The translations under genes and the position numbers were made by a program. From positions 34,476 to 98,475 of the forward strand of contig JAUXVN010000088.1 of the NCBI GenBank assembly GCA_030684555.1: a stretch of 64,000 nt of DNA, given 5' to 3'. The notes under the pieces are model-generated. The model searched no databases. It had not been told where the DNA came from and worked only from the letters and a program-made list of their open reading frames with translations. Below, piece after piece: positions 47,535 to 57,751 of the stretch. This DNA is from Ignavibacteria bacterium (GTDB lineage: Bacteria; Bacteroidota; Ignavibacteria; Ignavibacteriales; Ignavibacteriaceae). How positions within the stretch are numbered: position 1 is the stretch's first letter; every line of letters starts with the position of its first letter.

Positions 47535-47797
47535 AATTCGTCAAAGCCTCTTTTAAAAAAATCGATCACATCAAAAGCTAATTTTTCTTCATCGGGTCCA
47601 TCAAAAGTTAAGTGTAATTCGCTTCCATTTTCTGCGGCTAAAGTCATAACTCCTATTATACTTTTACCGTTTATTCTAAAACCATCTTTCGAAATAAAAA
47701 ACTCTGATTTATATCTTGATGCTAATTTAACAATAGTAGCTGCAGGACGCGTGTGTAATCCGGCATTATTAATAATCTTTACGGTTTCTGCAATCAT
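47531..47797 (-). CDS. ptsH: phosphocarrier protein HPr
   Basis: This 88-residue protein is an HPr with both control residues: H15 in NNAGLHTRPAATIVKLA (phosphorylated by EI) and S46 in NGKSIIGVMTLAA (phosphorylated by HprK). It has full family length. The gene directly follows the prenyl synthase stop and overlaps ptsI. With hprK at 4494-5510 this gives a complete HPr-Ser/His control module. Confidence 0.96.
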   Translation of the reverse strand: MIAETVKIINNAGLHTRPAATIVKLASRYKSEFFISKDGFRINGKSIIGVMTLAAENGSELHLTFDGPDEEKLAFDVIDFFKRGFDEL

Positions 47798-48787
47798 TTA
47801 CTTATTTCTTTTAATGAGTGAATTTGCCAGCCATGTAAATAAATTTTTATCATCTTCATTTTTTAGATTTCCAAGTCCTTTCAATGCAGATTTTGTATAC
47901 TTGATAATTTCCTTTTTAGCATCATCTAAAACACCTAATTCTTCATATAGTGATTTATAAAAATTAATCTCAGAAGGTGATATTCCTTTATTCTTAACAA
48001 TTTTAAATAAATTTCTTTTTTGTTGAAGATTAGCTTTTTCCAAAGCTTTGATGAATAAGAAAGTTTTCTTTCCTTCTATTAAATCCCCGCCTATGTTTTT
48101 TCCTAATTCAGCAGTAGTACCAGATATATCAAGTAAATCGTCTTGAATTTGAAATGCTATTCCTATTTTTTTTCCAAAATTAGCTAAAATTTTTATTTCT
48201 TCCTTAGAGCAGTTACCTAATTGTCCACCTATCGTGCAGCACATCTCAGCTAAAGCAGCAGTTTTTTTTGTAATCATCCTTAAATATTCATTTAAGGTAA
48301 CTTCACTCTTGATTTCAAATTCTTTATCGAGACTCTGCCCTTCACAAACTTCAATTAATCCTTTATTAAAAGTTTTTATGATTTCGTGAACTCTTGAACC
48401 TTTGGCATCTTTTAATAAAAATTCATATGCAATTGATAAAAGGCTGTCTCCCACCAATATAGCTGTGTTAGTATCATATTTTTTATGAAGGGTTAATCTT
48501 CCCCTTCTTTTATCAGCGTTATCCATAATGTCATCATGGACAAGTGTAAAATTATGAAGCATCTCAACTGCAAGAGCAGCATTGTAAACTTTATTGAAAT
48601 TTAGCCCAACCGCTTTTGCTGAAAAGAGTACAAGAAGCGGACGAAGTCTCTTACCGGATCCTTCCAAAATATAATTACCGGGTTCATATAATGAAGAAGG
48701 TTTTCTATTTTTAAGTGCCTTTGCAAGTTTTTCATCTATTTTTATACGTTCACGTTCATATAAACTAAAATACTTATCAACGTTCAA
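47798..48787 (-). CDS. polyprenyl diphosphate synthase
   Basis: This 329-residue trans-prenyltransferase has the first aspartate-rich motif DDIMD at 85-89 (LVHDDIMDNADKRRG) and the second in QIQDDLLDISG. SGKRLRPLLVL and the residues before the first motif (NFTLVH) hint at longer-than-C15 products, such as the octaprenyl chain for menaquinone, but length control cannot be settled by eye. The start is TTG at 48787 in a TTGA overlap with the fni stop, so isomerase and synthase are coupled. Confidence 0.92.
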   Translation of the reverse strand: MNVDKYFSLYERERIKIDEKLAKALKNRKPSSLYEPGNYILEGSGKRLRPLLVLFSAKAVGLNFNKVYNAALAVEMLHNFTLVHDDIMDNADKRRGRLTLHKKYDTNTAILVGDSLLSIAYEFLLKDAKGSRVHEIIKTFNKGLIEVCEGQSLDKEFEIKSEVTLNEYLRMITKKTAALAEMCCTIGGQLGNCSKEEIKILANFGKKIGIAFQIQDDLLDISGTTAELGKNIGGDLIEGKKTFLFIKALEKANLQQKRNLFKIVKNKGISPSEINFYKSLYEELGVLDDAKKEIIKYTKSALKGLGNLKNEDDKNLFTWLANSLIKRNK

Positions 48788-49830
48788 AACAACTCCTTAC
48801 TTCTAACTAATTTTCTTCTATTTAATTCGTCCAGAGAATGTGAACCAGTCAAAAACATAATTTTTTTTACAATCTCGAACCAATGTTTAATCAAGGTGGC
48901 TACGCCTTCGTCCCCATTTGAATTTAGAGTTTTTAATATTGTTCTTGCTGAACCGCACATATCAGCACCGAGTGCTAATGATTTTGCTAAATCAAATGGT
49001 GTATCTATTCCACCAGAACCGACAAGTATAAAATCGTATTTCTTTTTCAATGATGCAACTTTTCTAATACAATAAGATGTTGGTAGTCCCCAATCCCAAA
49101 ACATTTCTGACTGAGTTGATTTGGAACGCAAAATTTCAACACCAGCCCAACTGGTTCCACCGGCTCCGGCAACATCAATCCCTTTAACACCTATATCCAA
49201 CAATTCTTTCGCAACATTTTTAGAAATCCCTGCACCAACTTCTTTAACAATTACCGGTAAATTAATTTTTTTTACAATATTTTTAATTGATTTTAATAAT
49301 GAAGGAAAATTTGGTTCACCATTTTCTTGCATTAATTCTTGAAGTGGATTTAGATGAATGACCATTACGTCAGCTTCAAGTAAATCAATTACTCTCTGTA
49401 ATGAAGATATTTTTTTTTGTTGAATAATTTGAGCTATACCAAGGTTAGCTAAAATTGGAATTGATTTAGCATTTATACGGATTTCTTTCAAACGGGAATC
49501 ATGTTCATTGTTCTCCAATGCATATCTGAGACTGCCAAGTCCAAGTGGAATATTAAGAGAGGCGGCTGACTCTGCAAGTTTTAAATTGATGTTATCGGCT
49601 TTTTCAATTCCTCCGGTCATGCAAGAGATTAGAAAGGGGTATGAGATTTTCTTATTAAAAAATTCAGTTGTAAAATCAATTTTGCTAATGTCGACTTGTG
49701 TAGTTGCGTGATGTTTAAACTCATAATGCTCAAATCCATTTGATTTATTTTTAAATGAAACTGAATCAGTTAAACAAAGATCCAGATGTTCACTTTTTCG
49801 TTTAAGAATTAAATCTGAAGAGTCCGGCAT
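48784..49830 (-). CDS. fni: type 2 isopentenyl-diphosphate delta-isomerase
   Basis: This 348-residue FMN enzyme contains [39 protein letters not shown] (substrate-binding), [13 protein letters not shown] and [13 protein letters not shown]. All are type 2 IDI signatures. It converts isopentenyl diphosphate to dimethylallyl diphosphate, feeding the coupled prenyl synthase. The two genes overlap. The gene is preceded by an 81-base gap after the pabB-pabC fusion. Confidence 0.95.
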   Translation of the reverse strand: MPDSSDLILKRKSEHLDLCLTDSVSFKNKSNGFEHYEFKHHATTQVDISKIDFTTEFFNKKISYPFLISCMTGGIEKADNINLKLAESAASLNIPLGLGSLRYALENNEHDSRLKEIRINAKSIPILANLGIAQIIQQKKISSLQRVIDLLEADVMVIHLNPLQELMQENGEPNFPSLLKSIKNIVKKINLPVIVKEVGAGISKNVAKELLDIGVKGIDVAGAGGTSWAGVEILRSKSTQSEMFWDWGLPTSYCIRKVASLKKKYDFILVGSGGIDTPFDLAKSLALGADMCGSARTILKTLNSNGDEGVATLIKHWFEIVKKIMFLTGSHSLDELNRRKLVRSKELF

Positions 49831-49911
49831 TAATTTATTTCAATGAGTTTGGTAAAAATTAAAATGTTATTTTGTTAAAATATTAAAATTTTGCTTAAAA
49901 ACTTTTTGTTC

Positions 49912-51765
49912 TTAGATGATATCAAATCTCTTTTTTTTGTCTTTGTCTTTAAGCAAATTAACTCTAATCACCCCTCTAACGCTATTGGTCAGTAATATTT
50001 CCTCTGCTTTAAATAAATCAATGGAATAAAGTTTTGTTTCTATTACATCGTTTGAGTTAATGAAAACTTCTCTTCCTATTCCATTTAGAATTCCGGAATC
50101 GATTGGAGGTGTAAAATATTTTTCCCCTTTTTTGAGAAAGATGTTACTTCGTGCACCTTCACATAATTCGTCTCGTTCATTAATAAATATTATATCAAAA
50201 TCATTTCGATGTTTTTTCATTTTGAAGACATCATCGTAAAGTTTACGATTTGTTGTCTTGAAATATTGAAAACGGTTTTGTGAATTAATTTTCGTACTTG
50301 AAATAGAAACTGATACATCATTATAATTATTGATTATTTCTTCGGCAAATATTTTAACTTCACCCCATTTTGATAACAATAATTTCATTTTGTAATTTTT
50401 TAAGTAATCAAGTTTAACTAAATAATTTCGAATGGTGTTTCGAATATTCAGCTCATCAAATCTAAACAGAAAATAATTTGAAGCCCCGGCAAGTCTAACT
50501 AAATGTAAATCAATTAAATCAATATTATTATTAACAACAAGCATTGTTTCAATAAGCTCAAAATAATTTACTTGATCCAGCAAAAAACTTGCTTTTAATT
50601 TAACTTCATTATACTCTGATTTTGGATTACTATCCCATACAATACCGCTTCCAAGACCAACTTCACAATTTTTTGTTTCATTATCAATTTCAATAGTTCT
50701 AATTGCAACATTATAAACTGTATAATCTTTCAAGTGGAATCCTATTGAACCGGTATAAATTCCACGCGTATTTTTTTCAAGATTTTTAATTATTTCCATG
50801 GTTCTAAATTTTGGAGCTCCTGTAATTGAACCACATGGGAATATAGCTTTTAGAATTTCGGAGAATTTTAAATTATGTTTTATTCGTGAAGAAATTGATG
50901 ATGTCATCTGATAGAGTGATTCATATTTTTCAATTTCAAAAAGCTTTTTAACCACAACTGAACCGGTTTCACCTATGTTTCCTAAATCATTTCTAATCAA
51001 ATCCACAATCATTAAATTTTCTGCTTTATCCTTTTCAGAATTAATTAATAATTCATAGTTCTTTTGATCTTCTGTCTTTGAGATTCCTCTTCCTATTGTT
51101 CCTTTCATTGGACGTGAGGAAATTATACCGTTTTCTATTGTAAAAAAAAGTTCTGGAGAGAGTGAAACTAAAAAAATATTTCCAAGATTAATAAACGCAG
51201 AAAAATCAGCCGACTGATTAAATATTAATTTCTTAAACAAATCTGAAGGTGTTTGTGAATATGAAAATCTTCCTTTAATGGTATAATTTACTTGATAAGT
51301 ATCCCCTTCTGAAATATGAGATTTTATGGATTGGATATTGTCGAAATACTTTGACTCATTTTGGGATAGATTAAAATTTTTTACTCTGGATTTGTTAACG
51401 GAGAAGTCCGAAAAATCAATTTCGTCTGAATCTATTTTTATTATCTCAGATTCATCAAAAAAATAGAAACATAAATATTTCTTTAATGATGATAATATCT
51501 CCGTCTTAATTTGTATTGATCTAAAATAATCATCGAGATAATATCCTAACTCGTATGGTAAAATAGAATAACATTGCTCACCATTTTCAATTTCAGTTTC
51601 AACTTGATAAAAGAAAGCCTTAACATCATCATCATTTAATGTTAGAACATTTTTAACATTTCGGAAAAAATAAGATTTTGCTTTCTTATTCATTATTCCC
51701 GGTGAATAAAAGAATGCAGAATAAGAATGAGTTTCAACAAAATTTAATATCTCATCAATATGCAT
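49912..51765 (-). CDS. pabBC: fused aminodeoxychorismate synthase component I / lyase
   Basis: This 617-residue two-domain protein has a chorismate-binding PabB domain (about 90-385). It contains SRPMKGTIGRGISK, KAENLMIVDLIRNDLGNI, GSITGAPKFRTMEII and DSNPKSEYNEVKLKA. The C-terminal class IV PLP lyase domain of PabC type (about 400-617) has NERDELCEGARSNIFLKKG. The fusion converts chorismate (with glutamine or ammonia from PabA) to p-aminobenzoate for folate. The catalytic lysine region of the lyase is in LDYLKNYKMKLLLSK or nearby and should be checked. PabA is not adjacent. Confidence 0.9.
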   Translation of the reverse strand: MHIDEILNFVETHSYSAFFYSPGIMNKKAKSYFFRNVKNVLTLNDDDVKAFFYQVETEIENGEQCYSILPYELGYYLDDYFRSIQIKTEILSSLKKYLCFYFFDESEIIKIDSDEIDFSDFSVNKSRVKNFNLSQNESKYFDNIQSIKSHISEGDTYQVNYTIKGRFSYSQTPSDLFKKLIFNQSADFSAFINLGNIFLVSLSPELFFTIENGIISSRPMKGTIGRGISKTEDQKNYELLINSEKDKAENLMIVDLIRNDLGNIGETGSVVVKKLFEIEKYESLYQMTSSISSRIKHNLKFSEILKAIFPCGSITGAPKFRTMEIIKNLEKNTRGIYTGSIGFHLKDYTVYNVAIRTIEIDNETKNCEVGLGSGIVWDSNPKSEYNEVKLKASFLLDQVNYFELIETMLVVNNNIDLIDLHLVRLAGASNYFLFRFDELNIRNTIRNYLVKLDYLKNYKMKLLLSKWGEVKIFAEEIINNYNDVSVSISSTKINSQNRFQYFKTTNRKLYDDVFKMKKHRNDFDIIFINERDELCEGARSNIFLKKGEKYFTPPIDSGILNGIGREVFINSNDVIETKLYSIDLFKAEEILLTNSVRGVIRVNLLKDKDKKKRFDII

Positions 51766-51915
51766 TAATATTTTTCAGATTTGCTTAAATTCAAAAATAA
51801 TTTGACTAATTGTAAGTTGATAACTACTTCCAAAAAATAATAAAATTGCATAGAGAATAAAATTAAACTAATTTTTCGCCATTATTTTTTGAACCAACTG
51901 ACGAAAGCTATAAAT

Positions 51916-53214
51916 ATGGAAAGAAAAAAATTGAACTTTTGGCAAATCTGGAATATGAGTTTCGGGTTTTTGGGAATTCAGTTTGGATTTGCATTACAGA
52001 ATGCTAATGTGAGCCGAATTTTTGAAACGCTCGGTGCTAACATTGATTCAATTCCAATTCTATGGATTGCCGCTCCCGTAACAGGTTTATTAGTTCAACC
52101 AATCATTGGACATATGAGTGATAGAACTTGGAATAAACTCGGAAGACGCAGACCATATTTTCTTGTTGGAGCAATTTTAGCATCATTAGCTTTATTGGTA
52201 ATGCCTAATTCACCTGTACTTTGGGTTGCTGCCGGTATGCTGTGGATATTAGATGCTTCAATAAATATTTCAATGGAACCTTTTAGAGCTTTGGTTGCAG
52301 ACTTACTTCCATCAGAACAACGTACAACCGGTTTTGCTGTTCAAAGTTTTTTTATTGGGATCGGAGCAGTTGTAGCTTCCGCACTCCCTTATATTTTCAC
52401 AAATTGGTTTGGAATTGCTAATACAGCACCTGAAGGAGAAATACCTCCTTCGGTTGTTTATTCATTTTACATTGGAGCATTTGCTTTTTTTGCAGCCGTG
52501 AGTTGGACGGTTTTCAGAACAAGAGAATATCCTCCCGATAATATTGAAGAGTTTGAACAAAAGAAAAAAGAGAGTGCAGGAATCCTTTCAGGTTTTAGGG
52601 AAATATTCCAGAACTTTATACAGATGCCAAAGACAATGATTCAATTAGCATTTGTACAATTTTTTTCCTGGTTTGCATTGTTTGCAATGTGGATTTATAC
52701 AACTTCAGCGGTAACACATCATATTTATGGAGCAACGGATGCAAATTCAGCATTGTATAATGAAGGAGCAGATTGGGTAGGCGTTTTGTTTGCTGTATAC
52801 AATGGTTTTGCTGCGTTAACTGCTTTTCTTCTTCCATTAATTGCAAAATATACAAGTCGTAAAATTGTACATATGATTAGTCTATTTATCGGAGGTATTG
52901 CATTAGTCTCGTTTTATGTGATAAAAGATCCGCAAATATTATTAATATCAGAATTAGGAATAGGACTTGCCTGGGCATCAATATTATCAATGCCTTACGC
53001 TATATTAGCTGGTTCACTTCCACAAGATAAAATTGGTGTTTATATGGGGATTTTCAATTTCTTTATCGTAATTCCTCAGATAACGGCAGCGGCAATCTTA
53101 GGTTATATCGTAAATAATTTCTTTGGGAATCAGGCGATCTTTGCTCTTATTCTTGGAGGTATATCGATGTTTATAGCCGGGATTTTAGTATTATTTGTGA
53201 AGGATGATAATTAA
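51916..53214 (+). CDS. GPH-type MFS sugar transporter
   Basis: The first plus-strand gene in the window gives 432 residues with 12 membrane helices. The loop between helices 2 and 3 has [23 protein letters not shown], the RRRP motif of the SLC45/GPH (sucrose, maltose and glycoside) branch. The ATG at 51916 fits the hydrophobic start [38 protein letters not shown] at 51889 is a weaker option. It probably imports a disaccharide with a proton or sodium. It converges with the STAS-kinase gene and is divergent from pabBC. Confidence 0.9.
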   Translation: MERKKLNFWQIWNMSFGFLGIQFGFALQNANVSRIFETLGANIDSIPILWIAAPVTGLLVQPIIGHMSDRTWNKLGRRRPYFLVGAILASLALLVMPNSPVLWVAAGMLWILDASINISMEPFRALVADLLPSEQRTTGFAVQSFFIGIGAVVASALPYIFTNWFGIANTAPEGEIPPSVVYSFYIGAFAFFAAVSWTVFRTREYPPDNIEEFEQKKKESAGILSGFREIFQNFIQMPKTMIQLAFVQFFSWFALFAMWIYTTSAVTHHIYGATDANSALYNEGADWVGVLFAVYNGFAALTAFLLPLIAKYTSRKIVHMISLFIGGIALVSFYVIKDPQILLISELGIGLAWASILSMPYAILAGSLPQDKIGVYMGIFNFFIVIPQITAAAILGYIVNNFFGNQAIFALILGGISMFIAGILVLFVKDDN

Positions 53215-53223
53215 CACCTTAAT

Positions 53224-53254
53224 TAAGCCTGCAGTTAATTAGACTCCAGGCTTA
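53224..53254. terminator. possible bidirectional terminator hairpin
   Basis: A perfect 8-bp stem (53224-53231 with 53247-53254) has a 15-base loop and lies in the 50-base gap between two convergent genes. No clean T tract follows on either side, so efficiency as an intrinsic terminator is uncertain. Confidence 0.5.
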
Positions 53255-53264
53255 CACTTCTAAA

Positions 53265-55550
53265 TCAACTATTCATTTTTTTTGTAAGTTCAATAATTTT
53301 TTCACACATCAATGCTGAAGAATACGCAGAATATTTCATTTTAATTTCATCAACACCTTTGTAACAAACAATGGGTAATGTCCATTCAAGTATGGCAAGT
53401 AAATAAGGTCTTAAATCATATTCGAAAAGAGTTACCGTATTTGCATAATCACGCAATTGACAAACAACATGATAAGCTTTCTCAACCATAGGATCATCAC
53501 CGTTATATGTAAAAACCGGTCTTTCATTTAGTTTGTCAGGAAAAAGTAAACCCTGTTCAAACTCAAGCAAGTTTTTAATATCTTCATCCGATTCTATTCG
53601 CACATTTTCAATTCTTACAATCGGTTCTATTCGTGCAAAATCTGAAACAGCATTTCTAATTTTTGTTTCAGAAAAATCAATAACATAAATATTGTTTGAC
53701 TCATCAATTAAAATATTTTGAAGATTCAAATCACCATGAGAAATACATTTATACCATAACTTCGAATTATTTTGATATTCTGTGTATTTGTGTTTTAAGT
53801 ACCAATATGGGTTTACAACATCACGCCCGATTTCGGGAATGTAAAATGTTTCTTCATCAGATGAAATTCCCAAAACACTTAAAGCTTCTTGTTCAATGTG
53901 AGGAAAAAATACTTTTGTCGGATCATGTTCTTTAAATGGATACATTAATTCTAATCTTGGTTGTCCATACCAAGGTAGTAAAATTCCGGTAAAAATTTTC
54001 TTCATTAAGTCAAGGAACTCCTCAATTGGTTTTTCTTGATAATGAAGCCGCAACCATCTCAACTTGCTTTCAGGACCGGTTATTCCGACAAAATTATATC
54101 TTACACCACCATAGTTTCCGTAATAAAAACTTCCGAGAACTGAAACACTATTGTTTAGAATAAAACGTTGAACAAATTCATTGTATCTATCAACTTCCCT
54201 TTTAATTAAATCTAAACTACCAAGTTTTAATACAGTCGGAATAATTCGTTTACCGGAGAAATCAAATCCGTTTATTAAAAATGTTTTTGCCGAATAACCA
54301 CCTGTTAATAATTTTACATGAATTGAACTACAATCTGAATAAATATTTCTCATTATAATTTCAAATTCATGGCTCAAATCGACATCTTCATCTAATTCAA
54401 TTTTGATTCTATCATTTTCAGCGTCAATAATTTTGTCAGGAATATACAACCATATTTTTGCTGATTTGAAAGTTCTGTCAGATTCCAATTCTCCAATTGA
54501 AGTAATTGAATTTGAACTTACAATATTATTTATTATTAAATCTCTCTCATTACCTTCAATCGCAGAGTAAGAATAATTAGATAAAATTTGATTTGCTTTG
54601 AATGATATATTTTGAAAATCTGTTTTTTTATGAATAGTATTATATAATTGAACTTGTGAAGCATCTTTCCATTTAGTAATCTCAAAGTGATCGCAAGCTA
54701 ACCCATTGGCAAATACGAAACCTTCATTTGTATTATCATCGCTATTATTTAATACTAATGAAAAACCCAACAATCCAATATTTTGTTTTATTTGTCCCGC
54801 AATTAATAGTAAGTCGCGCACTAAGTCTTGAACCGAAATATCTTTTTCACATTGAATATCGATAAAAGCTTCAGGTTTACCGGAAAGACTTATAGCAGAT
54901 TTAACAAATAGATATGTTGAAGCCGGATGCTCGGTCAGCAGGTAATCAGTTTCTAATTTTTCTTCATATGGTTTGAAACCTATAAAATTATTAGTAGTGA
55001 TTAAATCACCGGAAGTATTAATTGCTTGTTCAATAGATGAGGCAACAGCTCCAACACCAAATGAAAAACCTAATTCATTTAAATTTACCGAAGTAAATCC
55101 TTCGTGAATCAAGTTTTGTTTCCATATTTTAATTACATTTTGACCGCTTCCCAACAATTCAACTTTATACGAACGAGAGCCAAGGTCTATCTTGAATGCT
55201 TTTCCTTCTGTTGAAGAAATTTCACTAACAAAATCCTTTGCTGAATCAAATGAATCGAGAATTGCTAATTGTTTTGCAAGTCCAGTTATTTCCAATACTT
55301 GTTTCAATGAAGGAGATAAATTGATATAGATTGATTTGCTCTTACGTTTGTGAAGTAACTTTTCCAATTGCAACAGCGAGCGAATTCCGGCTGAGGAGAG
55401 ATATGTGACTTTAGTAAAATCAATGATTGGAAGTTTTAATTCTTCGAATTCGCTTAATCTTTTTTCAAATTCAATTCCACCATTTCCGTCAAATCTACCT
55501 TCTAATAAAATCAGATTTAGATTATCAGTTTGGACAAAATTAATCAACAT
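53265..55550 (-). CDS. STAS domain fused to an APH-like kinase domain
   Basis: This 761-residue protein has an N-terminal STAS (anti-sigma antagonist) domain at about 1-105 with TYLSSAGIRSLL, where S52 and S53 align with the phosphorylated serine. A central region of unknown fold follows (about 110-400). The C-terminal domain looks like an aminoglycoside-phosphotransferase/kinase fold. It has a G-loop-like LLTGGYSAKTFLI (415-427), K442, E452, catalytic HGDLNLQN (605-612) and metal-binding DFSE (625-628), so it appears active. It lies between two GPH transporter genes. It may act in a phosphorylation relay. Substrate is unknown. Confidence 0.75.
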   Translation of the reverse strand: MLINFVQTDNLNLILLEGRFDGNGGIEFEKRLSEFEELKLPIIDFTKVTYLSSAGIRSLLQLEKLLHKRKSKSIYINLSPSLKQVLEITGLAKQLAILDSFDSAKDFVSEISSTEGKAFKIDLGSRSYKVELLGSGQNVIKIWKQNLIHEGFTSVNLNELGFSFGVGAVASSIEQAINTSGDLITTNNFIGFKPYEEKLETDYLLTEHPASTYLFVKSAISLSGKPEAFIDIQCEKDISVQDLVRDLLLIAGQIKQNIGLLGFSLVLNNSDDNTNEGFVFANGLACDHFEITKWKDASQVQLYNTIHKKTDFQNISFKANQILSNYSYSAIEGNERDLIINNIVSSNSITSIGELESDRTFKSAKIWLYIPDKIIDAENDRIKIELDEDVDLSHEFEIIMRNIYSDCSSIHVKLLTGGYSAKTFLINGFDFSGKRIIPTVLKLGSLDLIKREVDRYNEFVQRFILNNSVSVLGSFYYGNYGGVRYNFVGITGPESKLRWLRLHYQEKPIEEFLDLMKKIFTGILLPWYGQPRLELMYPFKEHDPTKVFFPHIEQEALSVLGISSDEETFYIPEIGRDVVNPYWYLKHKYTEYQNNSKLWYKCISHGDLNLQNILIDESNNIYVIDFSETKIRNAVSDFARIEPIVRIENVRIESDEDIKNLLEFEQGLLFPDKLNERPVFTYNGDDPMVEKAYHVVCQLRDYANTVTLFEYDLRPYLLAILEWTLPIVCYKGVDEIKMKYSAYSSALMCEKIIELTKKMNS

Positions 55551-55574
55551 AAAAACTCCTTAAATTCTAAACTG

Positions 55575-56864
55575 CTAATGAGCTGCAACTTGATTCATCT
55601 TACTAATTGATGAGGAAGTCTCTTTTACGAATAACCATAATAAAGAAGAAATTGCTAATGAAACACCACTGATTATAAATATAATATTTTTATCTTCTGT
55701 GTTAAGGATAAAATAACCCAAAACTAAACTTACTATTAATTGAGGGATTACAACTGATAGATTAAATATTCCCATAAAAAATCCCATTCGTGTTTTATCA
55801 ACTTTTTCTGACATTATTGCGAATGGAAGACTAACTATTGCAGCCCAACCAATACCGACAATTCCCATTAATAAATAGAGTTTCATTGGAGTATCACCGA
55901 TAAAAACTATTAAAAAATAGCCAATAGCCATAATACCAACCGCACTTAAATGTGTTTTAATCCTTCCTATTTTTTCAGCAATAGGCTCAAGAATAAATGC
56001 GGGCAATAAAAATCCGACAGTGTTCAAAACAGCGAAAGAGATTGCTATTATTTGTCCTGATTGAGTTGATATAATTTCTTGTGATGCTTCCGGTGAAATT
56101 AATTTTTGCTGAATGAAAGCAATTATATAGACGAACATTGTCTGTACACCAATCCATGAGAAAGAATGAGCAAAATAAATTTTAAATAATTCACTCCAAT
56201 TGGTTTTAGTTTTACTCGATATTTTTTCAGTCTCATCAAGCGTATTAACTAATTCTTTTTCTTCTTTGATAAAAAACATAGGGACAATCGAGAAAACCAT
56301 CACAAGTATTACACCTACATAAATAAGTGCAAAATTTCCAAATGTTGCACCAATAACATACGCCAACACTCCGAAGAATCCTGAAATAGTCTGCATCCAT
56401 GTATAACCTTTTGTTCGAGGATTTCCATCCGGAGTTACATCTGCAATAATTGATCTGGTTGGATTAAAACTAATATTAATGGCAAGGTCAAGAGTTAATG
56501 CGACACCCGTTGCAACCACAATTAAACTGCCAATTCCAAGGAAAGCACTAACATGATGTATATTTGGTAATGCTAATAACATTAAAGCGGCAAGCGGACC
56601 ACCAATCAAAACGAAAGGTCTTCTTCGTCCCCCCCAAAACCAAACTTTGTCAGAAATAAAACCGATTATTACCTGTCCAAAAATTCCAGCAAGCGGACCT
56701 GCTGCCCAGACAATTCCGATTTCATGAATATCTAGTTTATACTGAGTGCTTAAAATCCAGCTAAGAGCAGAAATTTGTATTGAGAGTGCAAATCCCATTG
56801 CAGTTGCAGGAAGACTTAATAAAACGTAAAACGAATTAGTAAGTTTTTTTTGTATGTCTAACAT
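55575..56864 (-). CDS. GPH-type MFS sugar transporter (second)
   Basis: This 429-residue 12-helix carrier has the same signature loop as the first (GFISDKVWFWGGRRRPFVLIGGP) and the same helix 1 theme (GFALSIQISALSWILST). It belongs to the SLC45-like sugar carriers. Both carriers end alike, with a MGIFN-xx-VVIPQ-type helix (KTRMGFFMGIFNLSVVIPQLIVS), so they are paralogues by fold but diverged in sequence. It is 24 bases upstream of the STAS-kinase gene and 38 bases after malG. Confidence 0.9.
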   Translation of the reverse strand: MLDIQKKLTNSFYVLLSLPATAMGFALSIQISALSWILSTQYKLDIHEIGIVWAAGPLAGIFGQVIIGFISDKVWFWGGRRRPFVLIGGPLAALMLLALPNIHHVSAFLGIGSLIVVATGVALTLDLAINISFNPTRSIIADVTPDGNPRTKGYTWMQTISGFFGVLAYVIGATFGNFALIYVGVILVMVFSIVPMFFIKEEKELVNTLDETEKISSKTKTNWSELFKIYFAHSFSWIGVQTMFVYIIAFIQQKLISPEASQEIISTQSGQIIAISFAVLNTVGFLLPAFILEPIAEKIGRIKTHLSAVGIMAIGYFLIVFIGDTPMKLYLLMGIVGIGWAAIVSLPFAIMSEKVDKTRMGFFMGIFNLSVVIPQLIVSLVLGYFILNTEDKNIIFIISGVSLAISSLLWLFVKETSSSISKMNQVAAH

Positions 56865-56902
56865 TTAAGATTATCCATTCTTTCAATATTAATCGGAATT
56901 GT

Positions 56903-57733
56903 TTATCCCTTAACACTTCCAAGAGTTAATCCGGAAACGAGCCACTTACTTAAAATTACAAAAAGTATAACTACAGGAATACTCACAATAAGAGAAGCAG
57001 CAGCATACAAACCCCATTCTGTAGACATATTACTTTCGAACGATTTTAAGCCTAATGGTAATGTATATAAAGATGTATCTTGAAGAACTTGAGCTGCAAC
57101 AATATATTCAGACCATGCAGTCATAAATGAAAATAAAGCTGTGATTACTAACGCTGGTGAAGCTAACGGTAAAATAATTTTATAAAATGACTGCCATTTC
57201 GTACAACCGTCTATCCGCGCACTCTCTTCTAAACTGTGGGGTATTGTGTCGTAATAGCCTTTCATTTGCCACACGCAAAAAGGTAAAGCAGTTGCAGAAT
57301 AAATGATTATAATTCCAAGATAACTATTTAATAATTCTAACTTTATCAACATTATATACATCGGTAATAATAACATAGTTGCCGGAAACATTTGTGTAGT
57401 CAACAAACCGAGCATGCTTGCCTGTTTACCGACAAATTTGTATCTGGATAATGCATACCCTGCTGTAGAAGCTAATACAACTCCTGTAAATGTGACAGTC
57501 GCCGAAACTATCAATGAATTCCAAGTCCATAATAAAAACGGACGATTAGTGAATAGTTCGACATATTGTCTGAATGTAGCTTTATCGGGAATTATAGACA
57601 AATCAGTTGATAATAATTTATCATCCGGTCTGATTGAAATTGTAAACACATTTAATATTGGATACAAAGCTATCAGAGTAAACAGAATTAAAACTAAGTA
57701 GACAGAAATATTTATAAAAAGATTTTTTTTCAT
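56903..57733 (-). CDS. malG: sugar ABC transporter permease, MalG type
   Basis: This 276-residue permease has six membrane helices. The coupling motif is LEESARIDGCTKWQSFYKIILPLASPAL (EAA loop), and the C-terminus VSGLTLGSVKG is typical of MalG. With the fused MalE-MalF protein it forms an ABC importer for oligosaccharides such as maltodextrin. The ATPase (MalK/MsmX-type) is not present in the window and must come from elsewhere. Confidence 0.93.
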   Translation of the reverse strand: MKKNLFINISVYLVLILFTLIALYPILNVFTISIRPDDKLLSTDLSIIPDKATFRQYVELFTNRPFLLWTWNSLIVSATVTFTGVVLASTAGYALSRYKFVGKQASMLGLLTTQMFPATMLLLPMYIMLIKLELLNSYLGIIIIYSATALPFCVWQMKGYYDTIPHSLEESARIDGCTKWQSFYKIILPLASPALVITALFSFMTAWSEYIVAAQVLQDTSLYTLPLGLKSFESNMSTEWGLYAAASLIVSIPVVILFVILSKWLVSGLTLGSVKG

Positions 57734-57751
57734 TTTTTACTTTTGATTCCT

